Source: Maritimibacter sp. HL-12 (GTDB lineage Bacteria > Pseudomonadota > Alphaproteobacteria > Rhodobacterales > Rhodobacteraceae). Taken from it: DNA of 64,000 bases. The notes under the pieces were generated by a model. The model ran no database searches. It was given only the letters and a program-made list of their open reading frames with translations, and had not been told where the DNA came from. Position numbers and translations under genes: made by a program. Location of the stretch: NCBI RefSeq assembly GCF_900177545.1, contig NZ_FXBQ01000001.1, forward strand, positions 2,884,163 to 2,948,162, read 5' to 3'. Shown piece by piece: positions 7,099 through 14,784 of the stretch (position 1 is its first letter; every line of letters begins with the position of its first letter).

Positions 7099-8924
7099 TG
7101 TTGCGCCCGCGCCCGACGACATGGTTCGAACTGCTCACCAGCCGCCAGCATTTCGCGCTGGCGATGCAGGTGCTTGCGGCCAGCGGAGCGGCGCAGCTCG
7201 AAGCCCGCCCGCTCGCCGGGTCCGAACCGGTGCTGCCGAGGCTCGAGGAATTCTTCGCCGCCTTCCACGCGCTCGAAGCCGATTACGGCGGCTATTGGCC
7301 CGAGGCGCGCGGCCATGCCGGGCTGGCGCTCGAAAACCCCATCGCGGTGCTTGAGGAAACCCTCGCCCGGCTCGAAAGCTGGGCGCAGGCGGCCGATCGG
7401 ATCATCGCCGATATCCGCGCCTGCGAGGCGCGGCTGGGCGAACTTGCGCTGATCGGCGAACTGGTCGAGGCCGTACCCGGCCACCTGCCGCTCGCCCGCC
7501 TTGGCGCGGGCGGCGGGCGGCTCGTCGATCACGCGATCTTCTTCCTGCCCGCGCCGGTGCCGGATCTCCCCGATATCGGCGCGGCGTTCAGCGAGCTTTT
7601 CCCGACCGACCGCGGCGGCTTTCTCGTGGTGCTGGCAGAGCGTCACGCAATGGCGGGGCTTGCCGAGCGGCTGGCGAGCTTGCGGGCAACACCGGTGCCG
7701 CTGCCCGAATTCCTGCGCGATGATCCGGCGGGCCATGCCGCGCAGGTGCGCGTGCACAGCGCGGCCGTCGCCGAGACCTGCAGCGTGCACCGCGAGCGGC
7801 TCGACGAACTCGCCGAGGAAACCGGCCTTGCCGGGCTGCTCAACCGCGTCGCCGTGCTCGAATGGCTCGCCGCCAACGCGGGCGACATCACCGCGAGCCG
7901 CCACGTCATGCGCATCACCGGCTGGACCCGTGACCCGGGCGGGGCCGAGATCCGCGCCGCGCTCGACGCCGCCGAGGTGGATTACGCGTTGACGCTGGGC
8001 GAGGGCGCGCCGGGCGATCCGCCGATGGTGCTCGAAAACCCGGGGTTCCTCAAGGCCTTCGAGTTCTTCCCGCGCCTGCTCGGCGTGCCCGCCGATCGCG
8101 AGGTCGATCCCTCCATCGTTACCGCGCTGATCGCGCCGGTGCTGTTCGGCTTCATGTTCGGCGATGTCGGGCAGGGCGCGGTGCTGGTGCTGGTCGGGCT
8201 TCTGCTGCACCGCCGCATCCCGCTGCTGTTCCTGCTGATCCCCGGCGGGATCATGGCGATGGTGTTCGGCGTGCTGTTCGGCTCGGTGTTCAGCATGGAG
8301 GGGATCATCCCCGCGCTCTGGCTGCACCCGCTCGACGAGCCGATCACGGTGCTCGCCGCCGCGCTGGCGATCGGGGCCGGGCTGCTCGCGCTCGCTATCG
8401 CGCTCGACATGGTGCAAGCGGCATGGCGCGGCCAACTGATGCGCTGGATGGCCGGGTTTGGCGGCGTGACGCTGGCCTGGGCCGGATTGCTCGCGGCCTT
8501 CGCCTTCCCTGCGCTGGCCTGGGGCTTGCCGCTGGGGCTGGCGCTCACGCTCGCGGGTGCGCGGAGCGCAGAGGGATGGTCGCCCGCCGCGGCGGGCAAG
8601 GCGGCGGCGGAATTCGTCGAAACCCTGATGCGGCTGCTCGTCTCCACCGTCTCTTTCGCCCGGGTCGGCGCCTTCGCGCTGGCGCACGGAGGGCTTTCGG
8701 CGGCGGTTGTGGGCGTGGCCGATGCGCTCGGCGGCGCCGGCTTCTGGATCGCGCTGCTGCTCGGCAACCTGCTCATCCTCACGCTGGAGGCGCTGGTGAC
8801 CGGCATCCAGACCACCCGCCTGATCCTGTTCGAGTTTTTCATCCGCTTCTTTCACGCCGAGGGCCGCGAGTTTCGCCCGCTTTCGGCACCGGGCCAACAT
8901 CTCAGAGAGGGAACCCCATCATGA
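7098..8924 (+). CDS. atpI: A/V-type ATPase subunit I (membrane stator, a-subunit equivalent)
   Basis: A 608-residue protein. The first ~335 residues form the hydrophilic arm, the rest a membrane domain with about seven helices. The domain contains LIAPVLFGFMFGDVGQGAV, the conserved entry to the membrane part. The segment STVSFARVGAFALAHGGLSA holds the arginine (about residue 522) expected to face the rotor ring glutamate, and FEFFIRFFHAEGREFRPL is the typical C-terminal signature. It forms the ion half-channels. Length is slightly below the 640-660 usual for the family. It overlaps the neighbouring genes at both ends, as in a coupled operon. Confidence 0.93.
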   Translation: MLRPRPTTWFELLTSRQHFALAMQVLAASGAAQLEARPLAGSEPVLPRLEEFFAAFHALEADYGGYWPEARGHAGLALENPIAVLEETLARLESWAQAADRIIADIRACEARLGELALIGELVEAVPGHLPLARLGAGGGRLVDHAIFFLPAPVPDLPDIGAAFSELFPTDRGGFLVVLAERHAMAGLAERLASLRATPVPLPEFLRDDPAGHAAQVRVHSAAVAETCSVHRERLDELAEETGLAGLLNRVAVLEWLAANAGDITASRHVMRITGWTRDPGGAEIRAALDAAEVDYALTLGEGAPGDPPMVLENPGFLKAFEFFPRLLGVPADREVDPSIVTALIAPVLFGFMFGDVGQGAVLVLVGLLLHRRIPLLFLLIPGGIMAMVFGVLFGSVFSMEGIIPALWLHPLDEPITVLAAALAIGAGLLALAIALDMVQAAWRGQLMRWMAGFGGVTLAWAGLLAAFAFPALAWGLPLGLALTLAGARSAEGWSPAAAGKAAAEFVETLMRLLVSTVSFARVGAFALAHGGLSAAVVGVADALGGAGFWIALLLGNLLILTLEALVTGIQTTRLILFEFFIRFFHAEGREFRPLSAPGQHLREGTPS

Positions 8925-9262
8925 AACGCATCACCGCCCCGTTCATCGGCCTCATCGCGCTGGCGCTGCCGCTCGCCGCCGCGCTCACCTATCTCTGGCT
9001 CGGCCCTGCCGCCGCCCAGACCGCCGCCGAAGCCGCCCCCGCCGCACCCCACGCCGGGATGGCGATGATCGGCGCGGCGATCTCGGCCGGGCTTGCCTCG
9101 CTGGGTGCGGCTTACGCCGTGGCGGTGGTGGGCAGCGCCGCCGTGGGCGCGCTCACCGAGAAGCCGGAACTGCTCGGGCGGCTCCTGATCCTCGTCGGCC
9201 TTGCCGAGGGGATCGCGATCTACGGGCTGATCGTGGCCGTGCTGATCCTGAACGCGGTGTGA
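8921..9262 (+). CDS. atpK: A/V-type ATPase proteolipid subunit K (rotor ring)
   Basis: A 113-residue protein with a signal-like hydrophobic N-terminus (residues 1-33, ending AAAQ), an Ala/Pro linker and one helical hairpin. The ion-binding glutamate is Glu96 in GLAEGIAIYGLIV. The glutamine found in the first helix of sodium-binding A/V rings appears to be replaced by valine (about residue 67), and the residue after the glutamate is Gly rather than Ser/Thr. Both point to proton rather than sodium coupling; this is inference from a hand alignment. Single-hairpin size matches archaeal-type c subunits. ATGA overlap with subunit I. Confidence 0.9.
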   Translation: MKRITAPFIGLIALALPLAAALTYLWLGPAAAQTAAEAAPAAPHAGMAMIGAAISAGLASLGAAYAVAVVGSAAVGALTEKPELLGRLLILVGLAEGIAIYGLIVAVLILNAV

Positions 9263-9265
9263 GCG

Positions 9266-9562
9266 ATGCGCGAGATCGTCTTCATCGGCGACGAGGTGAC
9301 GGCGGCGGGTTTCCGGCTCGCGGGCATCGAGAGCTTTGCGCCCGACCCCCAGGAATTGGTCGCGTTGGTCAAGGCCGAGGCCCCCAAGGCGCGGGTGTTG
9401 ATGATGACGGCGGCGGCGCATGCGGCGCTGCCCGATAGGTTCGCGCGCGCGCTGGAGGCCGAACCGGCCCCGCTGCTCGCGCTGGTGCCGGACGCACAAG
9501 GGCATGTGGGCGTGCCCGACATGGAGGCCGAGGTGCGCCGCGCCCTCGGGATCGAGGTGTGA
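9266..9562 (+). CDS. atpF: A/V-type ATPase subunit F (central shaft)
   Basis: A 98-residue Rossmann-like protein starting MREIVFIGDEVTAAGFRLAG, the usual opening of subunit F, which with D forms the rotating shaft. Length is normal. A clear paralogue lies at 28217-28519 on the other strand: without gaps, 31 of the first 74 residues are identical by hand alignment, including FIG, FR.AG, SFAP, MTA and ALP. The start lies 3 bases after the subunit K stop. Confidence 0.92.
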   Translation: MREIVFIGDEVTAAGFRLAGIESFAPDPQELVALVKAEAPKARVLMMTAAAHAALPDRFARALEAEPAPLLALVPDAQGHVGVPDMEAEVRRALGIEV

Positions 9563-9563
9563 C

Positions 9564-10193
9564 ATGGACGATGTGAACAGACCCGACCGGTCCGAGGCGC
9601 TGATTGCGCGGATCGAGGCGGAGACGGAAGCGGAACTGGTCCGGATCCGCGCCAAGGCCGAGGCGGAGGCGGCGGCGGAGGTGCAGGCCGCCCATGCCCG
9701 CGCCCGCGCCCGGGTGCACGAGGAGATCGCCGCGCTGAAGCGAACCCGCGCCGAGGCGTTGCGCTTTGAGACCGCCCGGCTCGACACCGCGCGCCGGCAG
9801 TTGCGCGGAACCGAGGCGCGCGCCGAGATCGAGGCCGGGTTGCCCGCGCTGGAAGCCGCGCTCGCAGCCCTCTGGAATGAGGCGGAAACGCGGATGGGTT
9901 GGGCGCGCGCGGCGCTGCGGCTCGGGGCCGACCGGTTCGGGCCGGGCGACTGGGTCGTGACCCATCCCGGCGATCTGACCCCGGACGAGATTGACAGGCT
10001 CGCGCGCGAGGTGAAACAGGCCACCGGCACTGCCCCGGGGTTCGAGCCGGACCCGTCGCTCGGCGCAGGGCTGCAGGTCCGCGCCGCCACCGCCTGGCTC
10101 GATGCGAGCCTGGCCGCGCTGATCGCCGACCGCGAGGCGACGGGCGCGGCGCTGCTGGCCGAGATCGCGCGGGCGAAGGAGGGCAGGGGATGA
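9564..10193 (+). CDS. atpE: A/V-type ATPase subunit E (peripheral stalk)
   Basis: A 209-residue protein. The N-terminal ~95 residues are a long charged helix (RIEAETEAELVRIRAKAEAE) and the C-terminal half is a globular alpha/beta domain, as in subunit E, the partner of H/G in the stator stalk. The ATG at 9564, 1 base after the subunit F stop, was chosen over an earlier in-frame start inside the F gene. The C-terminal domain is less conserved than usual. It overlaps subunit A by ATGA. Confidence 0.85.
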   Translation: MDDVNRPDRSEALIARIEAETEAELVRIRAKAEAEAAAEVQAAHARARARVHEEIAALKRTRAEALRFETARLDTARRQLRGTEARAEIEAGLPALEAALAALWNEAETRMGWARAALRLGADRFGPGDWVVTHPGDLTPDEIDRLAREVKQATGTAPGFEPDPSLGAGLQVRAATAWLDASLAALIADREATGAALLAEIARAKEGRG

Positions 10194-11908
10194 CACAGGC
10201 GATCATCACATCCGTGGCCGGGCCGGTAATCCGGGCGCGGCGCGAAGGCGGGTTCAGCCTCGGCGAGGCGGTGCATGTCGGCGAAGCCGGGTTGCTCGGC
10301 GAGGTGGTGCGGCTCTCGGGCGACGAGATCACCGCGCAGATCTACGAAGACACCACCGGGCTCGCCCCGGGCGATAGCGTCGAAGGCAGCGGCCTGCCGC
10401 TCTCGGTGCGCCTCGGGCCGCACCTGCTCGGCAATATCTACGACGGGTTGTTGCGCCCGCTCGCCGCCGAGGATGTCGCGCAGCGGTATCACCTGCGCCC
10501 GCTCGTCGAGCCCGGCGAGAGCGTGCGCGCCGGCGAGGCGCTCGCCGAGGTCGAAGGCCCGGCAAAGGCGCAGGTCCTGCTTGTGCCGCCCGACATCTCC
10601 GAAGCGAAGCTCGACCATATCGAAACCGGGGAAGCCACGCTCGACGATGTCGTGGCGCGCCTGACCCTGCCCGATGGCACCTCCCGCGAGATCGCGCTTG
10701 CGCATGACTGGCCGGTGCGCCGCCCGCGCCCGGTGGCCCGCCGCCTGCCGCCCGACGAAATGATGGTGACCGGCCAGCGCATCCTCGACAGCCTGTTTCC
10801 GATCGCCCGCGGTGGCCGCGCCGCCATTCCCGGCGGGTTCGGCACCGGCAAGACGGTGCTTCAGGAAACCCTCGCCAAGTGGTGCGACGCCGACGTGATC
10901 GTCTATGTCGGCTGCGGCGAGCGCGGCAACGAGATGGCCGAGGTGCTGCACGAGTTTCCCGAACTGGAAGACCCGCGCACCGGGCGGCCCTTGATGGAGC
11001 GCACGGTGATCGTGGCCAATACCTCGAACATGCCGGTGGCCGCGCGCGAAGCCTCGATCTACACCGGGGTGACGGTGGGCGAATATTTCCGCGACCAGGG
11101 CTTCAACGTCACCCTGATGGCCGACAGCACCTCGCGCTGGGCCGAAGCCTTGCGCGAGGTCTCTGGCCGGTTGGGCGAATTGCCCTCCGAGAGCGGTTAC
11201 CCGGCCTACCTTTCCTCGCGGATGAGCGAGTTCTACGAACGCGCGGCCTCGGTAGAAACGCTGGGCGGCACGCGTGGCTCGCTCACCGTGATCGGGGCGG
11301 TCAGCCCGCCCGCGGGCGATTTCTCCGAGCCCGTCACCAGCCACACCAAGCGTTACGTCCGGACCTTCTGGGGGCTTGATCGTGGCCGGGCGCAGGCTCG
11401 CTTCTACCCCGCGATCCACCCGCTCCAGAGCTACTCGGAAGACGCGGGCGGCCTTGTCGACTGGTGGACGGCGCATGGCAACCCGAACTGGCGCACCCAG
11501 CGGTCGCGCATCCTCGACCTGCTCGAAGCCCAGGCCGGGCTTGAACGGATGGCGCGCATCGTCGGCAAGGACGCGATGCCGCCCACGCAACAGCTCACGC
11601 TGCTCTGTGCCGGGTTGGTGGATGATGCCTTCCTGCGCCAATCCGCCTTCTCACCGACCGACCGCACCTGCCCGCCGGACAAGCAAACCGAGATGCTCGG
11701 CGCCTTGATGCGGTTCTTCGATCTGGCCGAGGCGGCGGTGGCGCGCGGCATGAAGGTGGAGGCGATTGCTGGGGCGAGGTTCTACCGCCGCCTCGCACGG
11801 ATGGGCGAGGAGATCGCCGATGGCGATCCCACCCGCTTCGCCGCCCTCGTCGAGGAGATGGAAACCGAGTTGGCCGGGCTTGGCCGGGAGGTGAGTGATG
11901 CGGTTTGA
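10190..11908 (+). CDS. atpA: A/V-type ATPase catalytic subunit A
   Basis: A 572-residue catalytic subunit. The P-loop is GGFGTGKTVL at about residues 213-222 (usual GPFGSGKT), followed by GCGERGNEMAEVLHEFPEL, the highly conserved region that includes the catalytic glutamate, and by STSRWAEALREVSGRLGELP. The A-type insertion (non-homologous region) precedes the P-loop at roughly 110-190, which separates this from F-type beta subunits. It hydrolyses or makes ATP together with subunit B. Length is close to the family norm. It overlaps subunit B by 11 bases. Confidence 0.96.
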   Translation: MTQAIITSVAGPVIRARREGGFSLGEAVHVGEAGLLGEVVRLSGDEITAQIYEDTTGLAPGDSVEGSGLPLSVRLGPHLLGNIYDGLLRPLAAEDVAQRYHLRPLVEPGESVRAGEALAEVEGPAKAQVLLVPPDISEAKLDHIETGEATLDDVVARLTLPDGTSREIALAHDWPVRRPRPVARRLPPDEMMVTGQRILDSLFPIARGGRAAIPGGFGTGKTVLQETLAKWCDADVIVYVGCGERGNEMAEVLHEFPELEDPRTGRPLMERTVIVANTSNMPVAAREASIYTGVTVGEYFRDQGFNVTLMADSTSRWAEALREVSGRLGELPSESGYPAYLSSRMSEFYERAASVETLGGTRGSLTVIGAVSPPAGDFSEPVTSHTKRYVRTFWGLDRGRAQARFYPAIHPLQSYSEDAGGLVDWWTAHGNPNWRTQRSRILDLLEAQAGLERMARIVGKDAMPPTQQLTLLCAGLVDDAFLRQSAFSPTDRTCPPDKQTEMLGALMRFFDLAEAAVARGMKVEAIAGARFYRRLARMGEEIADGDPTRFAALVEEMETELAGLGREVSDAV

Positions 11909-13310
11909 GCTTGGCGCGGGCGGCGCGGTCACCGCCATCGAGGGGCCGCTGGTGTTTCTGCGCCGGGTGGTCAAGGCCGGGCTGGGCGAGGCGGTGGAGG
12001 TCGAGGGCGGCGATGGCCGCGCCCGGCTTGGTCGGATCGTCGCGCTCGACGAGGAAGGCATCGTTGTTGAGCTTCTGGAGAGCACTGCGGGCCTCGGCAT
12101 CGACGACGTGACCGTGCGCTTTCGCGGCGAACCGATGACCATGGCGCTCGGGCCGGGGCTGCTTGGCCGGGTGTTCGACGGCGTGGGGCGCGCGCGCGAC
12201 GGCGGCCCCCCGGTGCCCGAAATGGTGCGCAGGCGGGTCGATACCGGCACGATCAACCCCGCCACGCGCGGCCTGCCGAAGGACTTCATCGAAACCGGCG
12301 TGTCCTCGATCGACATCCTTAACAGCCTCGTGCGCGGCCAGAAACTGCCGATCTTCTCCGCCGGGGGCCTGCCGCATGACCGGCTCGCCGCCGGCATCGC
12401 CCAGACCGCGCGGCTGCGCGGCGAGGATGAGGCGGGTTTCGCCGTGGTTTTCGCGGGCATCGGTGTCAGCCACGACAGCGCCGAGAGCTTCCGCGCCGCG
12501 ATGGAGCAATCGGGCGCGCTCGAACACACGGCGATGTTTCTCAACCTCGCCTCCGAGCCATCGGCCCAGCGCCTGCTCACCCCGCGCTACGCGCTCACGG
12601 CGGCGGAATATCTCGCCTTCGACGAGGGCCGCCACGTCCTCGTGATCCTCACCGACATGACCAACTATTGCGAGGCGCTGCGCGAGGTGTCGGCCAGCCA
12701 CGGCGAGATTCCCTCGCGCAAGGGCTACCCCGGCTACATGTATTCCGATCTCGCCACCATTTTCGAGCGCGCAGGCTGGATCAAGGGCCGGGCGGGCACG
12801 CTCACCCAACTGCCGATCCTGACCATGCCGGCAGATGACATCAGCCACCCGATCCCCGACCTCACCGGCTACATCACCGAAGGCCAGGTGGTGCTCGACC
12901 GAGCGCTGGAGCACCGCGGCATTTACCCGCCGGTGAACGTGCTGCCCTCGCTGTCGCGGCTGATGGATCAGGGCATCGGTGAAGGCTACACCCACCCCGA
13001 TCACCCGGCGCTCGCCCAGCAGCTCTTTGCCGCCTACGCCCGCGCGGCGCGGGTGCGGGTGCTGTCCAGCGTCGTCGGGCGCGACGGGCTGACCGAAACC
13101 GACCGGCTCTATCTCGATTTCGGCGACCGCTTCGAGGCGGAGTTCGTGAACCAGGGCGCGATGCGCGGCTTCGACGAGAGCTTCGCGCTGGGATGGGAGA
13201 TCCTCGCGATGCTGCCGCCGGGCGAGCTTGCGCGGCTGTCGGATGCGCAGATCGAGGCGCATATCGCGCCGGTTCTGGCGCGGGCCGAGGCGGAGGCGGG
13301 CGATGGCTGA
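11898..13310 (+). CDS. atpB: A/V-type ATPase regulatory subunit B
   Basis: A 470-residue non-catalytic nucleotide-binding subunit. It lacks a Walker A loop but keeps family segments such as IFSAGGLPHDRLAAGIAQTA, VFAGIGVSHDSAESF and ILTDMTNYCEALREVSASHG. The last includes the conserved TDMTNYCEALRE block of A/V B subunits. The ATG at 11898 is preferred over the GTG one codon earlier because GGGAGGTGAG stands at the right distance. It ends inside the start of subunit D (8-base overlap). Confidence 0.95.
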   Translation: MRFELGAGGAVTAIEGPLVFLRRVVKAGLGEAVEVEGGDGRARLGRIVALDEEGIVVELLESTAGLGIDDVTVRFRGEPMTMALGPGLLGRVFDGVGRARDGGPPVPEMVRRRVDTGTINPATRGLPKDFIETGVSSIDILNSLVRGQKLPIFSAGGLPHDRLAAGIAQTARLRGEDEAGFAVVFAGIGVSHDSAESFRAAMEQSGALEHTAMFLNLASEPSAQRLLTPRYALTAAEYLAFDEGRHVLVILTDMTNYCEALREVSASHGEIPSRKGYPGYMYSDLATIFERAGWIKGRAGTLTQLPILTMPADDISHPIPDLTGYITEGQVVLDRALEHRGIYPPVNVLPSLSRLMDQGIGEGYTHPDHPALAQQLFAAYARAARVRVLSSVVGRDGLTETDRLYLDFGDRFEAEFVNQGAMRGFDESFALGWEILAMLPPGELARLSDAQIEAHIAPVLARAEAEAGDG

Positions 13311-13905
13311 GATCATCGCCACCCGCGGTGCCGCGCTCGCGCTGGCCGAGGAAAAGCGTTTCATCGAAACCGGCTACGAGTTCCTCGATGAAAAGCGGAT
13401 GTTGCTCGCCGCCACCCTGTTGGAGGAACTGGCGGCGTGGCGCGCGGCGCGCCATGACTACGACGAGGCGATGGCGGCGGCGGTCGCGGCGCTGAAGGCG
13501 GCAATCGCCCGCCACGGGTTCGAGGCGCTGGCGCGCTACCCGGCCGGTGACGGGCAGGGGGAGGGCATGGCGTTCGCAAGCCGCAACTTCCTTGGTCTCG
13601 GCCTGCTGGAGCCGCCCGATGCCACCTGGCATCCGCCCGAACCGAGGCCTGCGCTCGACGCCTCCGAGGCGGCCGAATCCTGCCGCGCTGCCTTCGCTGT
13701 TCTGGTGCCCCATGCCTTGCGGGTGGCGGCCCGCGCGGCCAATATCCGGCGGCTGATCGCCGAATACCGCGCCACCGAGCGGCGCGCGCGGGCGCTTGAG
13801 AACGTGATCCTGCCGGAGACCGCCGCCAGTCTTGCCGCGATCACCGAAAGCCTCGACGAGAGCGATCAGGAAGAAGCGCTGCGCATAAGAAATGCCCGCC
13901 GTTGA
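13303..13905 (+). CDS. atpD: A/V-type ATPase subunit D (central shaft)
   Basis: A 200-residue protein forming two long helices, the central rotor shaft that turns inside the A3B3 head. The N-terminal part containing LAEEKRFIETGYEFLDEKRM and the C-terminal coiled coil with IRRLIAEYRATERRARALENVILP are typical of subunit D. It is the last gene of the operon; a hairpin (13904-13931) follows. The ATG at 13303 lies inside the subunit B end, consistent with translational coupling. Confidence 0.93.
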   Translation: MAEIIATRGAALALAEEKRFIETGYEFLDEKRMLLAATLLEELAAWRAARHDYDEAMAAAVAALKAAIARHGFEALARYPAGDGQGEGMAFASRNFLGLGLLEPPDATWHPPEPRPALDASEAAESCRAAFAVLVPHALRVAARAANIRRLIAEYRATERRARALENVILPETAASLAAITESLDESDQEEALRIRNARR

Positions 13906-13931
13906 CGCGGGTCATGCTGCGCTGCCGCGTC
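13904..13931 (+). terminator. Hairpin at the end of the ATPase operon
   Basis: GACGCGG (13904-13910) pairs with CCGCGTC (13925-13931) across a 14-base loop, directly at the subunit D stop, followed by GGATTTGCTTG. The loop is long and the T-tract poor, so termination would be weak at best. Confidence 0.3.
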
Positions 13932-13953
13932 GGATTTGCTTGCCTGACCGTCA

Positions 13954-13977
13954 CATATCGAAATATGGCGGTATGAT
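13954..13977 (+). promoter_or_regulatory. Palindrome CATAT-CGAA-ATATG with a -10-like TATGAT
   Basis: An inverted repeat with 5-bp arms (13954-13958 and 13963-13967) is followed by TATGAT (13972-13977), a good -10 hexamer. No strong -35 lies 17 bp upstream, and the palindrome occupies that area. This fits a promoter needing an activator that binds the palindrome and driving the methionine-rich protein gene at 14040. It is suggestive only. Confidence 0.35.
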
Positions 13978-14039
13978 GATGTGTCCGGTGGCAAACGCCC
14001 CGCGGGTGCGCCAATGGGCCGGGAGGCCGGGGAGGACGG

Positions 14040-14489
14040 ATGTATCGACGGGTTAACAGCGGCGGCTTCATCGGCGCGATGACGCTCGGAATCGTCATCG
14101 TGATGGCGGTGTTCACTTGGGTGATGTGGGGCATGTCGCGGCAGGTCTACGTGATGACCGACGTGATGGTGGAGCTCAACGGCAGCTTCAAATCCATGGT
14201 TATCGACATGAGCGGGATGACCGAGAACATGGTGGCGATGCGCGACAGCATGGAGCGGATGGATGCCACCATGAGCACGCTTTCCACCGATATCGGCGCG
14301 ATGAACACGAGCATGGAGGGAATCACCTCCAACATGGGCGAGATGACCGCGATGATGGGCGGGATGACCCGCTCAATGCAGGCGATGACGGTGAGCATCG
14401 GGCAGATGACCAATGATGTCGGCCGCGCGTCCTACGCCTTCTCGAACCCGATGTCCTACATGTTCGGTGGCGGCCCCTTCCCGTTCTGA
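14040..14489 (+). CDS. Membrane-anchored methionine-rich coiled-coil protein, unknown function
   Basis: A 149-residue protein with a short N-terminus, one transmembrane helix (about residues 9-31) and a long helical segment (about 40-130) in which Met recurs every 3-4 residues, for example MSGMTENMVAMRDSMERM. About 27 of 149 residues are Met. The heptad-like spacing suggests an oligomeric coiled coil with a methionine core. The C-terminus ends in GGGPFPF. With the single N-terminal helix, the coiled coil is probably periplasmic. Met clusters can bind Cu(I) or scavenge oxidants; neither is shown. GGGGAGGACGG precedes the ATG. It lies between the ATPase operon and the RND cluster on the same strand. 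Confidence 0.75.
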   Translation: MYRRVNSGGFIGAMTLGIVIVMAVFTWVMWGMSRQVYVMTDVMVELNGSFKSMVIDMSGMTENMVAMRDSMERMDATMSTLSTDIGAMNTSMEGITSNMGEMTAMMGGMTRSMQAMTVSIGQMTNDVGRASYAFSNPMSYMFGGGPFPF

Positions 14490-14784
14490 GAAAAACGCTA
14501 AGGTTATTGATAACTCATTGATCTTGTTTGCCTCTGGGTGTGCAGGCGCGGACTTCTGCGGGCCAGACTACAACTCATGCGGGAAACCGAATGCCGACGC
14601 ATGCCCGTCGAACCGACTGGTGATTCGTTCAACGATTATCGCGATTTGACCTGTGTCATGGCGAGAAACTGTGCGTTGCGAAAAAAAACGTAATGAAATT
14701 GCCGATTCTCATGCTAAGGGATAATAATATTCCGATTTGTGCACATGTAGTGGCGATCAAATGTATTGAGGTCAGGGGGCAGGC
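14490..14784 (+). other. 295-bp gene-free, AT-richer control region
   Basis: No gene is seen. The segment is clearly less GC-rich than its flanks. It holds the palindrome GTTAT-TG-ATAAC (14503-14514), two ATTGAT copies 11 bp apart (14506-14511, 14517-14522), a possible -10 GATAAT (14720-14725) and a -35-like TTGCCG (14699-14704). The string AAATGTATTG (14759-14768) is the reverse complement of CAATACATTT in the ATPase leader (6014-6023). It is probably the main promoter region of the following cluster. Confidence 0.45.
14699..14725 (+). promoter_or_regulatory. Candidate promoter of the HlyD/RND cluster
   Basis: TTGCCG (14699-14704) and GATAAT (14720-14725, 5 of 6 of TATAAT) are separated by 15 bp, shorter than ideal. 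The position about 60 bases before the HlyD start and the AT-rich context favour a promoter here; spacing is the weak point. Confidence 0.3.

Noticed and set aside
6897-11641. Very long minus-strand open frames across the ATPase operon
   Set aside because: High GC removes stop codons in shadow frames. The protein sequences are Arg/Gly/His-rich without any family pattern, while the plus strand encodes recognisable ATPase subunits.
14506-14522. FNR box at the double ATTGAT sequence
   Set aside because: The halves are direct, not inverted, repeats, and no ATCAA half is at the right distance; it was kept only as an 11-bp direct repeat.
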